From contig OZ007569.1 of the NCBI GenBank assembly GCA_963931925.1, positions 74,844,400 through 74,908,399 of the forward strand: a DNA stretch of 64,000 nt, written 5' to 3'. Positions 49,795-61,345 of the stretch are shown in pieces (the stretch's first letter is position 1; the number at the start of each line of letters is the position of its first letter). The DNA comes from Onchidella celtica (lineage: Eukaryota > Mollusca > Gastropoda > Systellommatophora > Onchidiidae). Position numbers and translations under genes: made by a program. The notes under the pieces were generated by a model, which was given only the letters and a program-made list of their open reading frames with translations, ran no database searches and was not told the DNA's origin.

Positions 49795-50150
49795 TGTCGG
49801 GTGCCAGTAGCTGTCATTCTGGCTACAGGATCGGCACAATCACTGACCACACTGAAAGATCATTGCCCTATTCCTGGCACGGCTCAGTGGAGCTGGAGCA
49901 AAGAGCCCCTGCCACTTCCAGCTCTCACCACTTTCCGGATGGCCAAGTCTTCCCGCTTTCTTCTTCATCCAAGGTCTGGATAATTTGGTCGTTGTCCCCT
50001 TAACTAGGCGCCAGGCTTGGCGAGAGCTGTGACGCCAATTCGCTGAAGATGGTTAGGATAAGATGATGAATGCGGTAACTGCTAATGGAATCAAGGAAGC
50101 CATCTTGAATCAGTGTCGCTCTGGCGTCCCTGGAGACAGGCCAGTCTCTT
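49795..50150. promoter_or_regulatory. Candidate regulatory block, about 350 bp
   Basis: Complex, balanced sequence next to the GA array. Words include AGCTGTCATTCTGG (TGTCA), ACTGACCACACTG, GGATAATTTGG and GATGATGAATGCGG. Overlapping open frames on both strands have no recognisable domain. Confidence 0.22.
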
Positions 50151-50276
50151 GATATGATGCTCGGGGAGTGGAGACTGAGTGAACGGAAGAGAAGGACAAC
50201 ACCAGGGAAAGAGAGGGCAAATAAGAGAGAGGGGGGAGGGAGAGGAGAGGAGATGGTGGAGGAATGGGAAGGATTG

Positions 50277-50295
50277 GGAGAGATAGAGATAGAGA

Positions 50296-50373
<78 letters not shown>
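50277..50373. repeat. (GA)n microsatellite
   Basis: About 40 GA units after a purine-rich lead-in (50160-50276). Confidence 0.94.
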
Positions 50374-50377
<4 letters not shown>

Positions 50378-51839
50378 CCAAGACAGAAACAAGAAACAAT
50401 TCGACGGTCGGTTTGAGTTTTGAAAAACAAAGTTCAAGATCCCAGAATCCAAAGTTAGAAGCAGGTCCACAATGATTGCCGCCTGCAGAAATCATTTTAA
50501 AATTGTGACCGTTTCGATGTGGACGGAAATATTTCATAAATTTGACATGGAAGGACAAGTGTCCACACACCAGTGGTCCCCTTGGCTATATGTCAGTGAA
50601 CTTTCTTCACATGTCAAAGAAAGGCGAAAGTAATCTGTCTGGTCATTGGGTTGGGCAACACGAACATGGTGAAATCATGGAGATTCTAGTTGTTTTAACC
50701 TCTGCGTGAGGGCCATAAGGGGGCCAGGGGCGTAATCATATACAATAAGGACCGTCTCCCCCCCCCCCCCCCCACCGCGCCAAATTCAGAACAATTTAAA
50801 TTCACAAAGGACAAAATTGTGTTTACAGTGAGAGTAAAATTGCGAACTTTCTTTCAATAAGCGCGCGACTTGAATGTCTCGCGAGCTAAGAAGATTAAAA
50901 CTTAATACAAACTGACAGGAAGTGTAAAAAATATGAAATCGATAGTGCAAGGAAACGGACTCTTCCAGTCTTCTTGTGTGCTCTGAGTTCTCCCCCCAAC
51001 CCTTTTCTCTTTTTTTTCCCTTTCTCAAGCATCTTTTTTCTTTATCCTTCTCATTTCGTCTTGCACTGCTGTGCGTTTCCTTTCATTACCGTTGGATCTT
51101 TTGTGGAAATAAAACATCTTTGTTGTCTTCCGTGAAACGGACTGGGGAAAGTCGAAGCGAAACGGTTGTTGCTGTCAATAGCCTTGCCATACTCTTTGGT
51201 GGATTACACTCCTGGATCAATGAAGTACAACGGACCGTTTTGGCTTGATTTCTTTTTTTCCTCCTCTTCAAGTTTTATAAGCCCACAAAAGTAAAATCAA
51301 TTGGTTGACATAAGAGAGGTGTGAGCAGCGAAAGGAAAGTGGTAAACGTGAGGTGTATTAAAGGCCAACCAGAGGCGGCGCTTGATGATATAGTGATGGG
51401 CACCCCTTTACTCTCTCCAAAAAGTTAACCTATCAGCAGGTTTACCTCTCTCCAGTATTAACTCTAACCCAACGGTTGTGCCATAACACCGAATAACGGG
51501 AAATCCCAGAGTGACGACCACCACTAAAAATTATGTAAACGTCACCCTTTGTTGTGGTGACAATGAAACGCCGAATCAGTCAAATCTCCAGATAATAATT
51601 CTTTTACTTTGGCAATTATTCCTAAAGCCAGAAACCAAAAAGAAACTAATAAACACCAAATTTATAATTGATCTGATACAACATTGTCCGGTAAACAAAA
51701 TCATATTCAGTAAACATAAACTTGATCAATCAACTGTAGATCTCGTTGTATCCAAGTGTAGAGACTGCATGCACTACATCAGGAAATTTAATTTGTAACA
51801 ATGAGAACTTTTAGCATGTACGACAACAAACAAATGTAG

Positions 51840-52235
51840 AGCGCCTGCGCATTTTCGTATCTCTCTGACCCTGAACAAGGAGGAAGAGTTCCTTTCTTCG
51901 GGGAAACGCCCCTTACAAAAAAACAAACAAACACACACAAAAAAAAAAAACAACTTCGACGCCCGCCCATGGTGAAAATCTGAAATATGGCACGGTTTCC
52001 TGTGCGGATTTTTTTTTTTTTTTTATGAAAGTCCACGGCGGTTGGACCTGGACCGCCAGGTTGTATCGCGGGCCGCGCCCGTTTAACTTTCTTTCCGATG
52101 ATTCCAAAAAAGAAAAAAAAATGCCTTGATCTATTGATAATGCAGCGAGCGCCCTCTTGGGTTTTCCACCTCAGTCCGGGAATGAGGCAAAAACGTTTTC
52201 TATTGTGAAGTGGTCTTCCTTGCTGCATTGATTCT
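51840..52235. promoter_or_regulatory. GC-richer block with homopolymer breaks (weak)
   Basis: Includes TTCGGGGAAACGCCCC and a GC-rich stretch near 52033-52080, broken by poly-A and poly-T runs. The 146-codon minus-strand frame across it (51788-52228) shows no domain. CpG-rich spots of this type can be promoters; no other support. Confidence 0.15.
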
Positions 52236-54734
52236 ACCCAGGCAATGCCTTATTTACAGTCTTATCCAATAGCCTATTTTTAAAAAAAAATAAGAAACAT
52301 CGACGACCGTAGGAAGGCAGTGACCTAATTTTCTATTTACGTCTTCTGAAGTTCCATAACTATGTTTTCGTCGGAGTAAATTTGAGCTATGTCGATGTTA
52401 CTGCATTGGTAGAAGCAAATTTGGTTTACGTTGAACTTGACAGCGCTAGTGGACCGGATACCTGTGACAGATCTACCGTTTAAAATGCACTTGTCTTGTG
52501 CTGTTAAAATAAAAATGAAAATCTATTGCAGCCAGCGCAACAAAGAACAAACAAGATGAAAATTAGTCACATTTCTGCTTTTATAACTCACAGTAATCAT
52601 CTAAAAATGTCGCCTCGTGGAACAGAGAGAAATGATCCCATTTTACAGATTCGTTCATACAGATGTTAAAACATTTGGACAGATCCAGTGAATTTCTAGA
52701 CAGTACAATTATGGCTAATGAAGTGAGCTGATTTAGTAGTAGTGAGAACTTAAACATTGAACCTACACCTTTGAAACCCCCACCTGTTGAAATAATTCTA
52801 CGTGCAATTTGCACTCACCATTAAAAATATGAAACTATTAAGGCACTCCGTCCCTTGAGACAGTTTAAAATCCTACTTGTTGACAAAGTCCAAACGAGTG
52901 TCAAAAGTCTTCAGTGTCATGGGTAATTGATCTCTGATTAATAGTGAGCCTCTAGTCTTCTGTCTTTGCTCTATCAATTGAATAAAACACTGGGTGCGAC
53001 GTCACCAGCATAACTGATTCCCATTACTTAGCCCAGCACGTCATAGGCACGTGAATAATTAATGACAAAGTGTTTGAATTGATTAACTATGCTAAACAGA
53101 CGATCCACCACTCAGTAATCACATCTATTTCCCCCATGTTTCCCCTGCAGCAAACTGTCATTTGAATAAATAACCCCTTCTTTACGCATTAAGCGGAATC
53201 ATTTTCATAAATACAAGCAATCAAATGGCATCGCCTTTTTCTTCTTAAAGAAAGCACGCCTGTGCAGCAGCTTGATGATCTGCCCCCATTTGGCGTACAT
53301 TTGCACATTGCACCCCACAAAACCAGTAACCTGTTTACCCTTTTCTCTATTTCTACAATACAAATCATCTTGTACATTCATTTTTATGGTCACATCAAAA
53401 AATGAAACATCTTTGCCAAAGGAGATTCCAATGCCATCATTCTCATTTCATATTTATCCATTCACTTGGAAAGTATAAAACACGTATTCATCTTCATTAT
53501 ACAAAACGTGACTTCCATGTTAGAATTGTAGACACTTACTGCATTTAAACTCATTATTTGTCTATTATTTATGTAGGTAAGAGCTTATGTTCCCCCAGGC
53601 GTTGAAGTTTACAAAATCCATTTAATAAAATACATGAGAGTTTAAATGGTGCCAGACAAGAAGCGTTTTCGTTGGTAGGTTTGGAGACAGAGAAAGAAGA
53701 AACTGTTGGGAATATGCAGAGACTCATGGGTCTGAGAACCGATCTTGCAGAAACAGAAGTCACCAGAAAGGCCTCACGGGGAGAACGAGTTTCAGAACCG
53801 CTGCGATTCATCATTCTAGACACGCAAAGACTCCAGATTTTGGATGTGGTCCCACCAAAAATTATTTACTCGTGTGTGTCTGCCGGTAGTGAAACTCCAA
53901 CATGGCTTTTCGATATCAGACCGCATTGCTTAATGCATAATGTATGGCCCAGATTGGGCGTCTTAGCATCATCCTTTAGCATTAATACGTCGCTTTCGGA
54001 GAGAACAGTATAATGCAGAGACGAATGGCCGACGATGGTGGAGATGACAATGAAGATTCAACACGAATAATGGTGACAAATGACCAGAAAAATGTACGAC
54101 CGAGACCACAAGAGAAGAAGGAACAGAAAAGTGCCAAGGCGATAAAAAATGGATGAATATAATTTGGTGATAACATCATTTGTTTTGCAAATGCGGCATT
54201 AGATGATTGCCTTCTCAGAGTTGAGGGACAAACATGTTTTCTCACTGAAGTGAAGTGATAATGCGACAAATCCACGCCGTCTCCTCCCGAGCTTCACCGC
54301 AGCAGATGCGTCACCGTCTTGCTTTCTCTAGTGGAAGTTTTTAGCACCATTCACTGTATTACTACCATAATGAAGTGGGTTTTTAAACACATCTTTGGCA
54401 AAGGAAATTTGGGTTCAAATAATGAACTATCGTAATCATAGAAATAGCCCAGATCAATTACCCAAAAAGTATTAAGTGCATAATTATATGGCATACTTCG
54501 CGTCACAATTTAGTTGTTTGTTTGTTTTTTTCTCACCTAAACCTACGTTTGCAGCAAAGAAAAACATATCTGCTATCACCAGAAATAGCAATAATATGAA
54601 AACTAACAAGTGAACAAGCAGCAACGACAACACGAAAAACGGCAATCAAGGAATGCGCTACATAACAACACCACAATGTCATCAGAAAATAAATGTTGTT
54701 AGAGGAACATAATGCTCTCCCTTTACCCGTGTCC

Positions 54735-54870
54735 CAGATGACCAATGCCATGCCCGCCTTTTTCCTTTCTGTGCTAACTGCAAGCACGACTGTCCAAATG
54801 ACAGCCAGCAGGAGCCATAAGGCTAATTATGAAATTTGCCGGTCATTAACGATGTTCCCAAGACCCGGGG
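54735..54870. promoter_or_regulatory. Candidate enhancer with TALE, Hox-like and TAATTA words
   Basis: Within 35 bases there is TGACAG (54799-54804), CCATAA (54815-54820, TTATGG on the other strand) and TAATTA (54824-54829), then TCATTAACGATG. Meis-, posterior Hox- and homeodomain-type words this close together are typical of TALE-Hox enhancers. Conservation untested. Confidence 0.32.
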
Positions 54871-55229
54871 ACGAAGATCTCTAGCAGGAAAGCCAGCCAG
54901 CCAGTCAGAACCAAGGCAGACAAAGAACAGGACACATATCTCGGATTGGGACAAAATGTCTCCTCTTAAAATGCGGATTTCCTTACATTATAGAGACTGC
55001 ATCTCCACATTCCATTTCTGCATCTTTCATTATCGTCATGCACACACACACACATGCGTATCCGCACAGACACACCCCTCTATCCTGCCAAGGACAATTT
55101 TTCCCTTAAAAAAAAATCTATAACTTATTTCTCTCTTTAATCTTCTCATCGCTACTGGCCGCCCCATTCAGAACAGACGGAGCAAAAGAAGAGAAGGAAA
55201 CAGCCATGTTTTCCGGCTAACAAAATTTG

Positions 55230-55520
55230 GGGCCCTGTGAAAAGAAGGTCATGTTCCTCATTTGCTGGCCTGTAATGCATTTATTTCAAACCCAAGAAGC
55301 GCCTTTAAGTTGGACCGGCCACGCTCTCTCGGAGAAGATCGTCATTTTCTAACAACGGGAACTCTGGGAAGGACGTTAGGGGAAACGATAAATCATTTTT
55401 GCTGCAAACATAATTACTAAATTCATTTTAAGGTTCATTACATTCCAATACGGTGAGCCTAGGGGGTCCAAAATTAAAGGAGTAACTCACGAGTAATATC
55501 CTGATTTACCTCCCTTCCTT
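55230..55520. promoter_or_regulatory. Candidate enhancer, about 290 bp
   Basis: Repeat-free block with GTAATGCATTTATTTC, AACGATAAATCATTTTTGC, CATAATTACTAAATTC (TAATTA at 55411-55416) and GGTTCATTACATTCC. Several TAAT-type cores in about 70 bases. Confidence 0.28.
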
Positions 55521-56532
55521 CTCGTGCCCACGCCAAGGCGACCTCTGGGAGGAGACAGACCCCGAAGATTTGGTGGTCCCTAACGTGTCCCGTCAGTTCC
55601 GGTCATTCTCCCACCCAAACAATCATAACTTTGGTCAGCAGTGCGAAAAACAACAATTTCTGATTTGGAATGGTCGAAAACTTATTCATTTTAAGCCCAG
55701 CGAGTATTCGAAGTCGCTACTCTGACTCAGTCTAGTCATCCAACCTGAAGTCTTTCCTCCTTCTAGACTACCGCTACATTCCTTGGTTTAAGAGATTCAG
55801 ACGCTGCCACCTCTTGTCCCTTGCTCTGGAAGTAAATTATCAGTTGGAGATGTTGTCTTAAGTTTCCCCACACTTTGAAAGCATATCATTGACTTGCGCA
55901 TTGGTATTTTAATCTTTGAGTCCTCGTGCTTTTGCTAAAATGGTAGAAATAGGCAAAAAGACAAGCGTTGACTTCTGTATGCACTAAATGGACGTACAAT
56001 ATCACCGAGAGCGACAACGTACGAAAGATCATGAGATCTGCTCCACAGTGTGTAATAATTATGTAGAATCAATGGTTGGAATTTGGATCGACGAGGATTA
56101 TTACACAGTACACTCTTACAAATTTTCCACATGACAAGCTTGAACAACCACTTAGCATTATAGAAAAGCAGAAAAATCTGCTGTGAAGCCTCCGTCTGGG
56201 TCATATCCACATAACACACAGTTTTTTACCTAGGGGGGAAGATCCCCCTGAATGTGTGGCATGCAATACAACATAATTATTTTAACTGAATGTGTAGGCT
56301 TCATGCATACCCGAAGGAGACACTATGCCTGCGGATCCATGAAAGAATTATTTTCTGACTTGTACCCACAACACATCTCGTCCTTTCTGAGAGAGGCTAA
56401 GATCTACAACTTCATTTAATAACTTTTATATACTCGTTTACAAAACTTTTTCCAGGTCTATACCAAATAAATTTTTCAGAATTTTACTTATCTGTTAAAA
56501 TTATAAGAATGTATTTAATTCTATGTGAAATG

Positions 56533-56871
56533 ATGTGGAAGAGGGATGGGGAAGAGGGATGGGGAAGAGGGATGTGGAAGAGGGATGTGGAAGAGGGATG
56601 GGGAAGAGGGATGGGGAAGAGGGATGGGGAAGAGGGATGTGGAAGAGGGATGTGGAAGAGGGATGTGGAAGAGGGATGGGGAAGAGGGATGGGGAAGAGG
56701 GATGTGGAAGAGGGATGTGGAAAAGGGATGTGGAAGAGGGATGGGGAAGAGGGATGTGGAAGAGGGATGGGGAAGAGGGATGGGGAAGAGGGATGTGGAA
56801 GAGGGATGTGGAAGAGGGATGTGGAAGAGGGATGTGGAAGAGGGATGGGGAAGAGGGATGGGGAAGAGGGA
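56533..56871 (+). repeat. 13-bp minisatellite with two unit variants
   Basis: About 26 units of GATG(T/G)GGAAGAGG. Units differ almost only by T or G at the fifth base; one unit has an extra G-to-A change. The period of 13 is not a multiple of three, yet no unit creates a stop, so all three plus-strand frames and at least two minus-strand frames are open across it. These frames should not be annotated as genes. Confidence 0.95.
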
Positions 56872-57136
56872 TAGCAACAACCACATGGCTATGACTGATG
56901 TATCCCCTCCCCCCCCCCCCCTTCTTTTGCACACTTTTTAACTCATGTCCAGATTTGTCTTGTACCCGTACATTACTGTGCCTTCAACAAACAGTTCATA
57001 CACAGTTCCTGGCCCTCCAACCTCAAAATAAAATTGTTTACGGAATGAACAGAAAATGAAACTTACAAAACTAAGCGAACAATCCAAATCACAGCGAACT
57101 CGGGCAGTTGTCTGTTGTTGTTGTTGCTGTTGTTTT

Positions 57137-57184
57137 GGAAGGGGGAAGGTGGGGGGAGTGGGGGAGGGGGGGAGGGGGGGAGGA
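57137..57184 (+). repeat. G-rich tract with G-quadruplex potential
   Basis: At least five runs of three to seven G separated by one to three bases. Confidence 0.65.
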
Positions 57185-57409
57185 GAAATCACAGTAGGTT
57201 AAAAAAAGAAAAGATGAAAAAGGAGAAGAACAGGCTTCCAACCTTCAACAAAGAGAGAAACCGAAATCAGGCGATATTTTCAAAGAGAACACAAGCGCGA
57301 TGAAATTGCAAATAACCGCATAAGGACAACATAAAAACAGGAACAGCAAAGGAAAAAGAACAAGAAAGAGGAAAAAAATCTGTGTAATTCTGTTTCATAA
57401 TAATCATGA

Positions 57410-57560
57410 TTCCGGTTGGCGGTCGCGGATGAAGAGGAAACAAGTGAACTGACAAGTGCGCACACTGCAAACAGGCCGGAAGGAAGCACATGGCATCAGT
57501 GGCCGGCAAAATCTGGGCTGGAGTCGAGTGGCCTGAAATTTTGTTTTGTTCCATTCCTAT
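57410..57560. promoter_or_regulatory. Candidate regulatory block (weak)
   Basis: Balanced repeat-free sequence with GTGAACTGACAAGTGCGCAC (TGACA core). Motif evidence only. Confidence 0.18.
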
Positions 57561-58064
57561 TTTTGTTTTCAAGTTTTGAATCCGGTTTTTCTTTATCTGA
57601 CCATTTTCTACAATATCTTCTCTCCTCGCTTCCCCACTTTCCTTCTCCCTCAATCGTGTTGTTTTCCAAACTTCTGTTTGTAATTTAGACGTCAATAGAG
57701 AATTCCAGTGCTTTATTTGGGAACAAAAATTGCTCAGTTTCCTCTCCAAATCTTCATTTTCTCTGTCTGAAATCTCTTTCGTTAATTTTTTCCCTCGTTT
57801 TTCGTTTCTTATTTGTCGAAGTTGAAGTTTTGTGTCTAGGATAGCTTTACACGTTCACAAAAAAAAAATGCGTTTAGCAAAATGATAAACGTCAGTCTCT
57901 TTTGTAACACAACACTTTGTGGTGCACAGCTCACGGATGGTTGGGAGATTGAAATAAATCTATACAAGGCTTTCATGATTCTGGGGCCTGGACGATAAAG
58001 CTTATAAAATGCGTTGGCATTGCCAGACAGTGACACTTGTCAGTCGACCCTTTTCTTTTTTTTT

Positions 58065-58165
58065 TGTCGTCTAATCCCCAGGTGACATCTAATTGATTTA
58101 ATTAAAAGCTGGCTTCGAAGTCAGTACGTGATTAGATCTTCTCTAGCATGGTTATTCACACGGCA
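58065..58165. promoter_or_regulatory. Candidate enhancer core with TGACA and TTTAATTAAA
   Basis: TGACA at 58083-58087 is followed by CTAATTGATTTAATTAAAAG, which contains a palindromic TTTAATTAAA (58097-58106) and a TGAT-type core. GTGATTAGATC follows near 58128. A dense homeodomain/TALE word cluster in about 50 bases. Confidence 0.3.
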
Positions 58166-58290
58166 ATTTTTTGCTGATTATTATCATTATTATTTTAGCC
58201 ACATCAAAACTGATTTTTTTTTAATTTAAGAAAAAAGAGACAAAATATTCGGCGGAAATTCAATACAATAATTTTATTCACCATATAGCA

Positions 58291-58315
58291 ACAACAACAA
58301 CAACAACAACAGCAA
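58291..58315. repeat. (CAA)n microsatellite
   Basis: Seven to eight CAA units. Confidence 0.85.
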
Positions 58316-59062
58316 AACGAAAATAGAGGATTACGGAAGTTTTTGCTTTCCGAGGGAAGGCAGCACACAAAATTGTTTGTACACACTGAATATCATACCA
58401 ACAACCCGGGAAGTTGACAGATTTCAAAGAAATGGTAAAGCTCCAAAGTTGGACGTTTGTTCAGTTATCTTGTTATCTTTCGATCAAACCAATAGCAAAG
58501 CAAAACCACACAGCTTGATAACTCCAGAGAAAAGTGAAAGACACACATTTAATAAACATCACATTCACTTTTTGAGGGTTAAATTATAACTTATGAATCG
58601 ATATAGATTTCCCTGCAGTAATATCTTTTTTATTCTTATTCTTTCTCGTATGGCTTTGAACTCTTGGTATAATTAGAATGCGCAACTGTTTTGCATTATC
58701 GATTGGCAGGAACTATTCGTGATAAAACTCGCCGATACGCCTAATCGTCGTGCCCTTCCCCCTCCTGGAAAATCGAACTATGTTTTTTATCCGCAAGCTG
58801 ATTTTACGACTTAAAAGGTTAGAAGTTTAAATTAGAAATTAAAACTGGTTTAGGTAAACAACGTGTGGCGCGGATTGGAGCTGGAAATCAACAAAGAGTT
58901 TTGCAAAAGGGTGGACTTGGTGGTCTGTGCTTGGGAGAGATTGCAGCTAAACAGACTACGTGGACCTCACTGATCTCAGTATGAATTTGATAAGACATTT
59001 TCGGATTTTACAGATAGATAGACAGATGACAAAACTAAGGGAAAGTGGGTGGATGATGAATG

Positions 59063-59121
59063 GATGGTGTGAGGACTGGACAAGGTGAAGATGGTGTGAG
59101 GACTGGACAAGGTGAGGATGG
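59063..59121 (+). repeat. 27-bp duplication
   Basis: GATGGTGTGAGGACTGGACA and its following seven bases occur at 59063 and again at 59090 with one mismatch, then the first five bases of a third unit. Confidence 0.88.
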
Positions 59122-60049
59122 TTTTATATCTGAGAGTGTACTGAATACCGCAATTCACTTGTGATGTTTACGCCGTGCTCGTGTGTGACTGACTTTGCCA
59201 ACATATTCCTGAAGGATAGTGTATATCATTCTTTAACACACACGAATCGTTAAAATCATGATCGCTTCGCCATCAGAGTTTCTATCAGGACCAGGTAGCA
59301 ACTTCACTGTTGCTGTGACAGTGTTATACATTAGTAGTGAGAGAGATAATAAACATTTTTACATAACTGGAGTTTTTACCTGTCCTAGATTATGTTTTCT
59401 TTTGTGGTCCCGTTTTATTATCTAGATTACATCATGTAAGGATTTCATAATTCTAATTGGATAACTTTAATTCATAATTACTGGGATTTTAAGCTCAATT
59501 TTCTGGAAACTAACGCCGAAACCATTAAGTCTATCCAAACAGTGCAGGCATCACTCCAGTCAGAAATCATCTCGTCAGTTCAAACCGTCATCTGTCTGTT
59601 ATCAACTGTTCTTCTCTCCAGATTTCTTTACTTATTGAGTCTGTGCCTGTGTCCAGAGCTAGCGTGTCAAATGTATGTAATTTATCAAGTGGATTTATTT
59701 AAGCACTCTTAGTGCAGTAAAAGTACAATCAAATCGAATAAAAATGGCCGATGTTTCGAATCAATTTGTATTTTCATTACTATCACAAACGTACTGAAAA
59801 TGTGCAGTCTATTACGTCATGTTCACTCACATTTTGACAGTCTTGTATTGTCTGCCTTTTTCATGGAATTTCGATTCTGGTCAGTGATGCTGGGATGGGA
59901 TGGAATCAGATTTTACTCACAAGTCCAGCGACAAATCAGTTTTCTAACCTACCTAAAATCCGAGCCCAGTATTATCAAAAGTATCCCTGGAGATTTCAGG
60001 AACAATAAAATGTAAAAATTATATTATGCCACCTTTACGTGAATTTTCT

Positions 60050-60360
60050 GCCTACGTCCACACGCTCTGAGAGAGTTTAAAGAGCGTCTCTATGACCCCC
60101 CGTCCAGAACTGCCTTCTCCACTGGCTGTATCAGTAACCAGGACCGTCTACGGTAATCCCCCGCGCACATGTACCAATCTTGGCCACCCTTAAATTAAAA
60201 CCCTTTGTTTGACAAGCACTTCAGAATAATCGTTGAGGGGAAAGACAGTGGGAGGGGGGGGGGAGAGAAAGCAATTAAGGGCTGAGCAATTGTGCTGCCC
60301 GCGCTGCTCGCACTGATCTTTGCTAATTATGAAAACAAAACTTTAGCCCGCGGGGAGTGG
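60050..60360. promoter_or_regulatory. Candidate enhancer with Sox-like, TALE and TAATTA words
   Basis: CCCTTTGTTTGACAAGC joins a Sox-like CTTTGTT (60203-60209) to TGACA (60210-60214). TTTGCTAATTATGAAAACAA (TAATTA at 60324-60329) lies about 110 bases on. GCTAATTATGAAA is shared with the block at 54735-54870. Interrupted by a G run near 60255. Confidence 0.3.
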
Positions 60361-60417
60361 CCGAGCTGTAACAGGGGAGAAATACTGGACAAAAAAATGT
60401 TGGCTTGAGTGTGTGGA

Positions 60418-60436
60418 TGTGTGTGTGTGTGTGTGT
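60418..60436. repeat. (TG)n microsatellite
   Basis: About nine TG units. Confidence 0.85.
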
Positions 60437-60619
60437 CTCAAAATGGGAGCGGGGCGGGGAGTAGAACAAAGTGTATGCAGGAAGGGAAGATGAGTGAATC
60501 TGCGAATTAGACTGAACAATAGGACTATTGTCATTGCTTTGTGAGGAGAAAAATCCAAAATAATTCTGTTTATTTGTTCGTGGTGGTTTGAAAGGTGGGT
60601 CAAAATTTGAAATGTGGAA

Positions 60620-60832
60620 AGCAGGGGAGTGGGAGACTGGGGGAGTGGGAGATTGGGGGAGTGGGAGATTGGGGGAGTGGGAGACTGGGAGATTGGGGAG
60701 TGGGAGACTGGGGGAGTGGTAGATTGGGGGAGTGGAGGATGGGGAGTGGGAGACTGGGGGAGTGGAGGATGGTGAGTGGGAGACTGGGGGAGTGGAGGAT
60801 GGTGAGTGGGAGACTGGGGGGAGTGGGAGAAA
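60620..60832 (+). repeat. 16-bp / 30-bp G-rich minisatellite
   Basis: First half repeats GGGGGAGTGGGAGATT-like units of 16 bp. The second half repeats a 30-bp composite of GAGTGGGAGACTGGGGGAG and TGGAGGATGGT about three times. Open frames on both strands are artefacts. Confidence 0.9.
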
Positions 60833-61013
60833 GTGCAGATAGGAGATTACTGATAGCACAAAAATGTAGACGATTTGCCTTGTTTTTTCTGAGGCTATAA
60901 TCCTCGTAACATTTTCCCGAGTCTCGAAGCCAAGGATGAATTTTTTATAATTATTACAATTGGAACTCCAAATTCATACACAGAGTATTCGTTTTAACAC
61001 ACAGATACGCATG

Positions 61014-61083
61014 CGCACACGCACGCCCGCTCACATGTACACACGTACACGCACACAGACACACACACACACACACACACATA
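61014..61083. repeat. (CA)n microsatellite
   Basis: ACGC and ACAC units, with a pure CA run at about 61058-61082. Confidence 0.9.
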
Positions 61084-61119
61084 AGCAGGAAAGAAAACTA
61101 ATGAAAGAAAATTGGTGGC

Positions 61120-61345
61120 CCGCGAACAAAGGCAGACATGCGCGTGTAAACCCGCGGGTGAAACCCGATACTCTTTTGTTCCATAAGCAAATCGTCAAGG
61201 CTCGTCCTGTTATGCTCATTATCCAATGCAGGAAAACCTGAGGAGCGTGCAGGCAACAGCCACAAAGACGCTCGGAACAAGGCATCAAAGCCGTTAGGCC
61301 GCATTTCTACAACTGTTTTAAGCATGTCCCTTGTCAAAAAATGCA
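61120..61345. promoter_or_regulatory. Candidate regulatory block (weak)
   Basis: Balanced repeat-free sequence with ATGCTCATTATCCAATGC near 61212. Motif evidence only. Confidence 0.16.

Noticed and set aside
53672-54013. 113-codon plus-strand frame with an acidic start
   Set aside because: No family recognised, and a frame of similar length is open on the opposite strand; not enough evidence for a gene.
56501-56941. Several 119-143 codon frames in the 13-bp minisatellite
   Set aside because: A stop-free 13-bp unit opens nearly all frames; no evidence of coding.
60323-60859. 178-codon Ser/Pro-rich minus-strand frame
   Set aside because: Most of it is the G-rich minisatellite read backwards.
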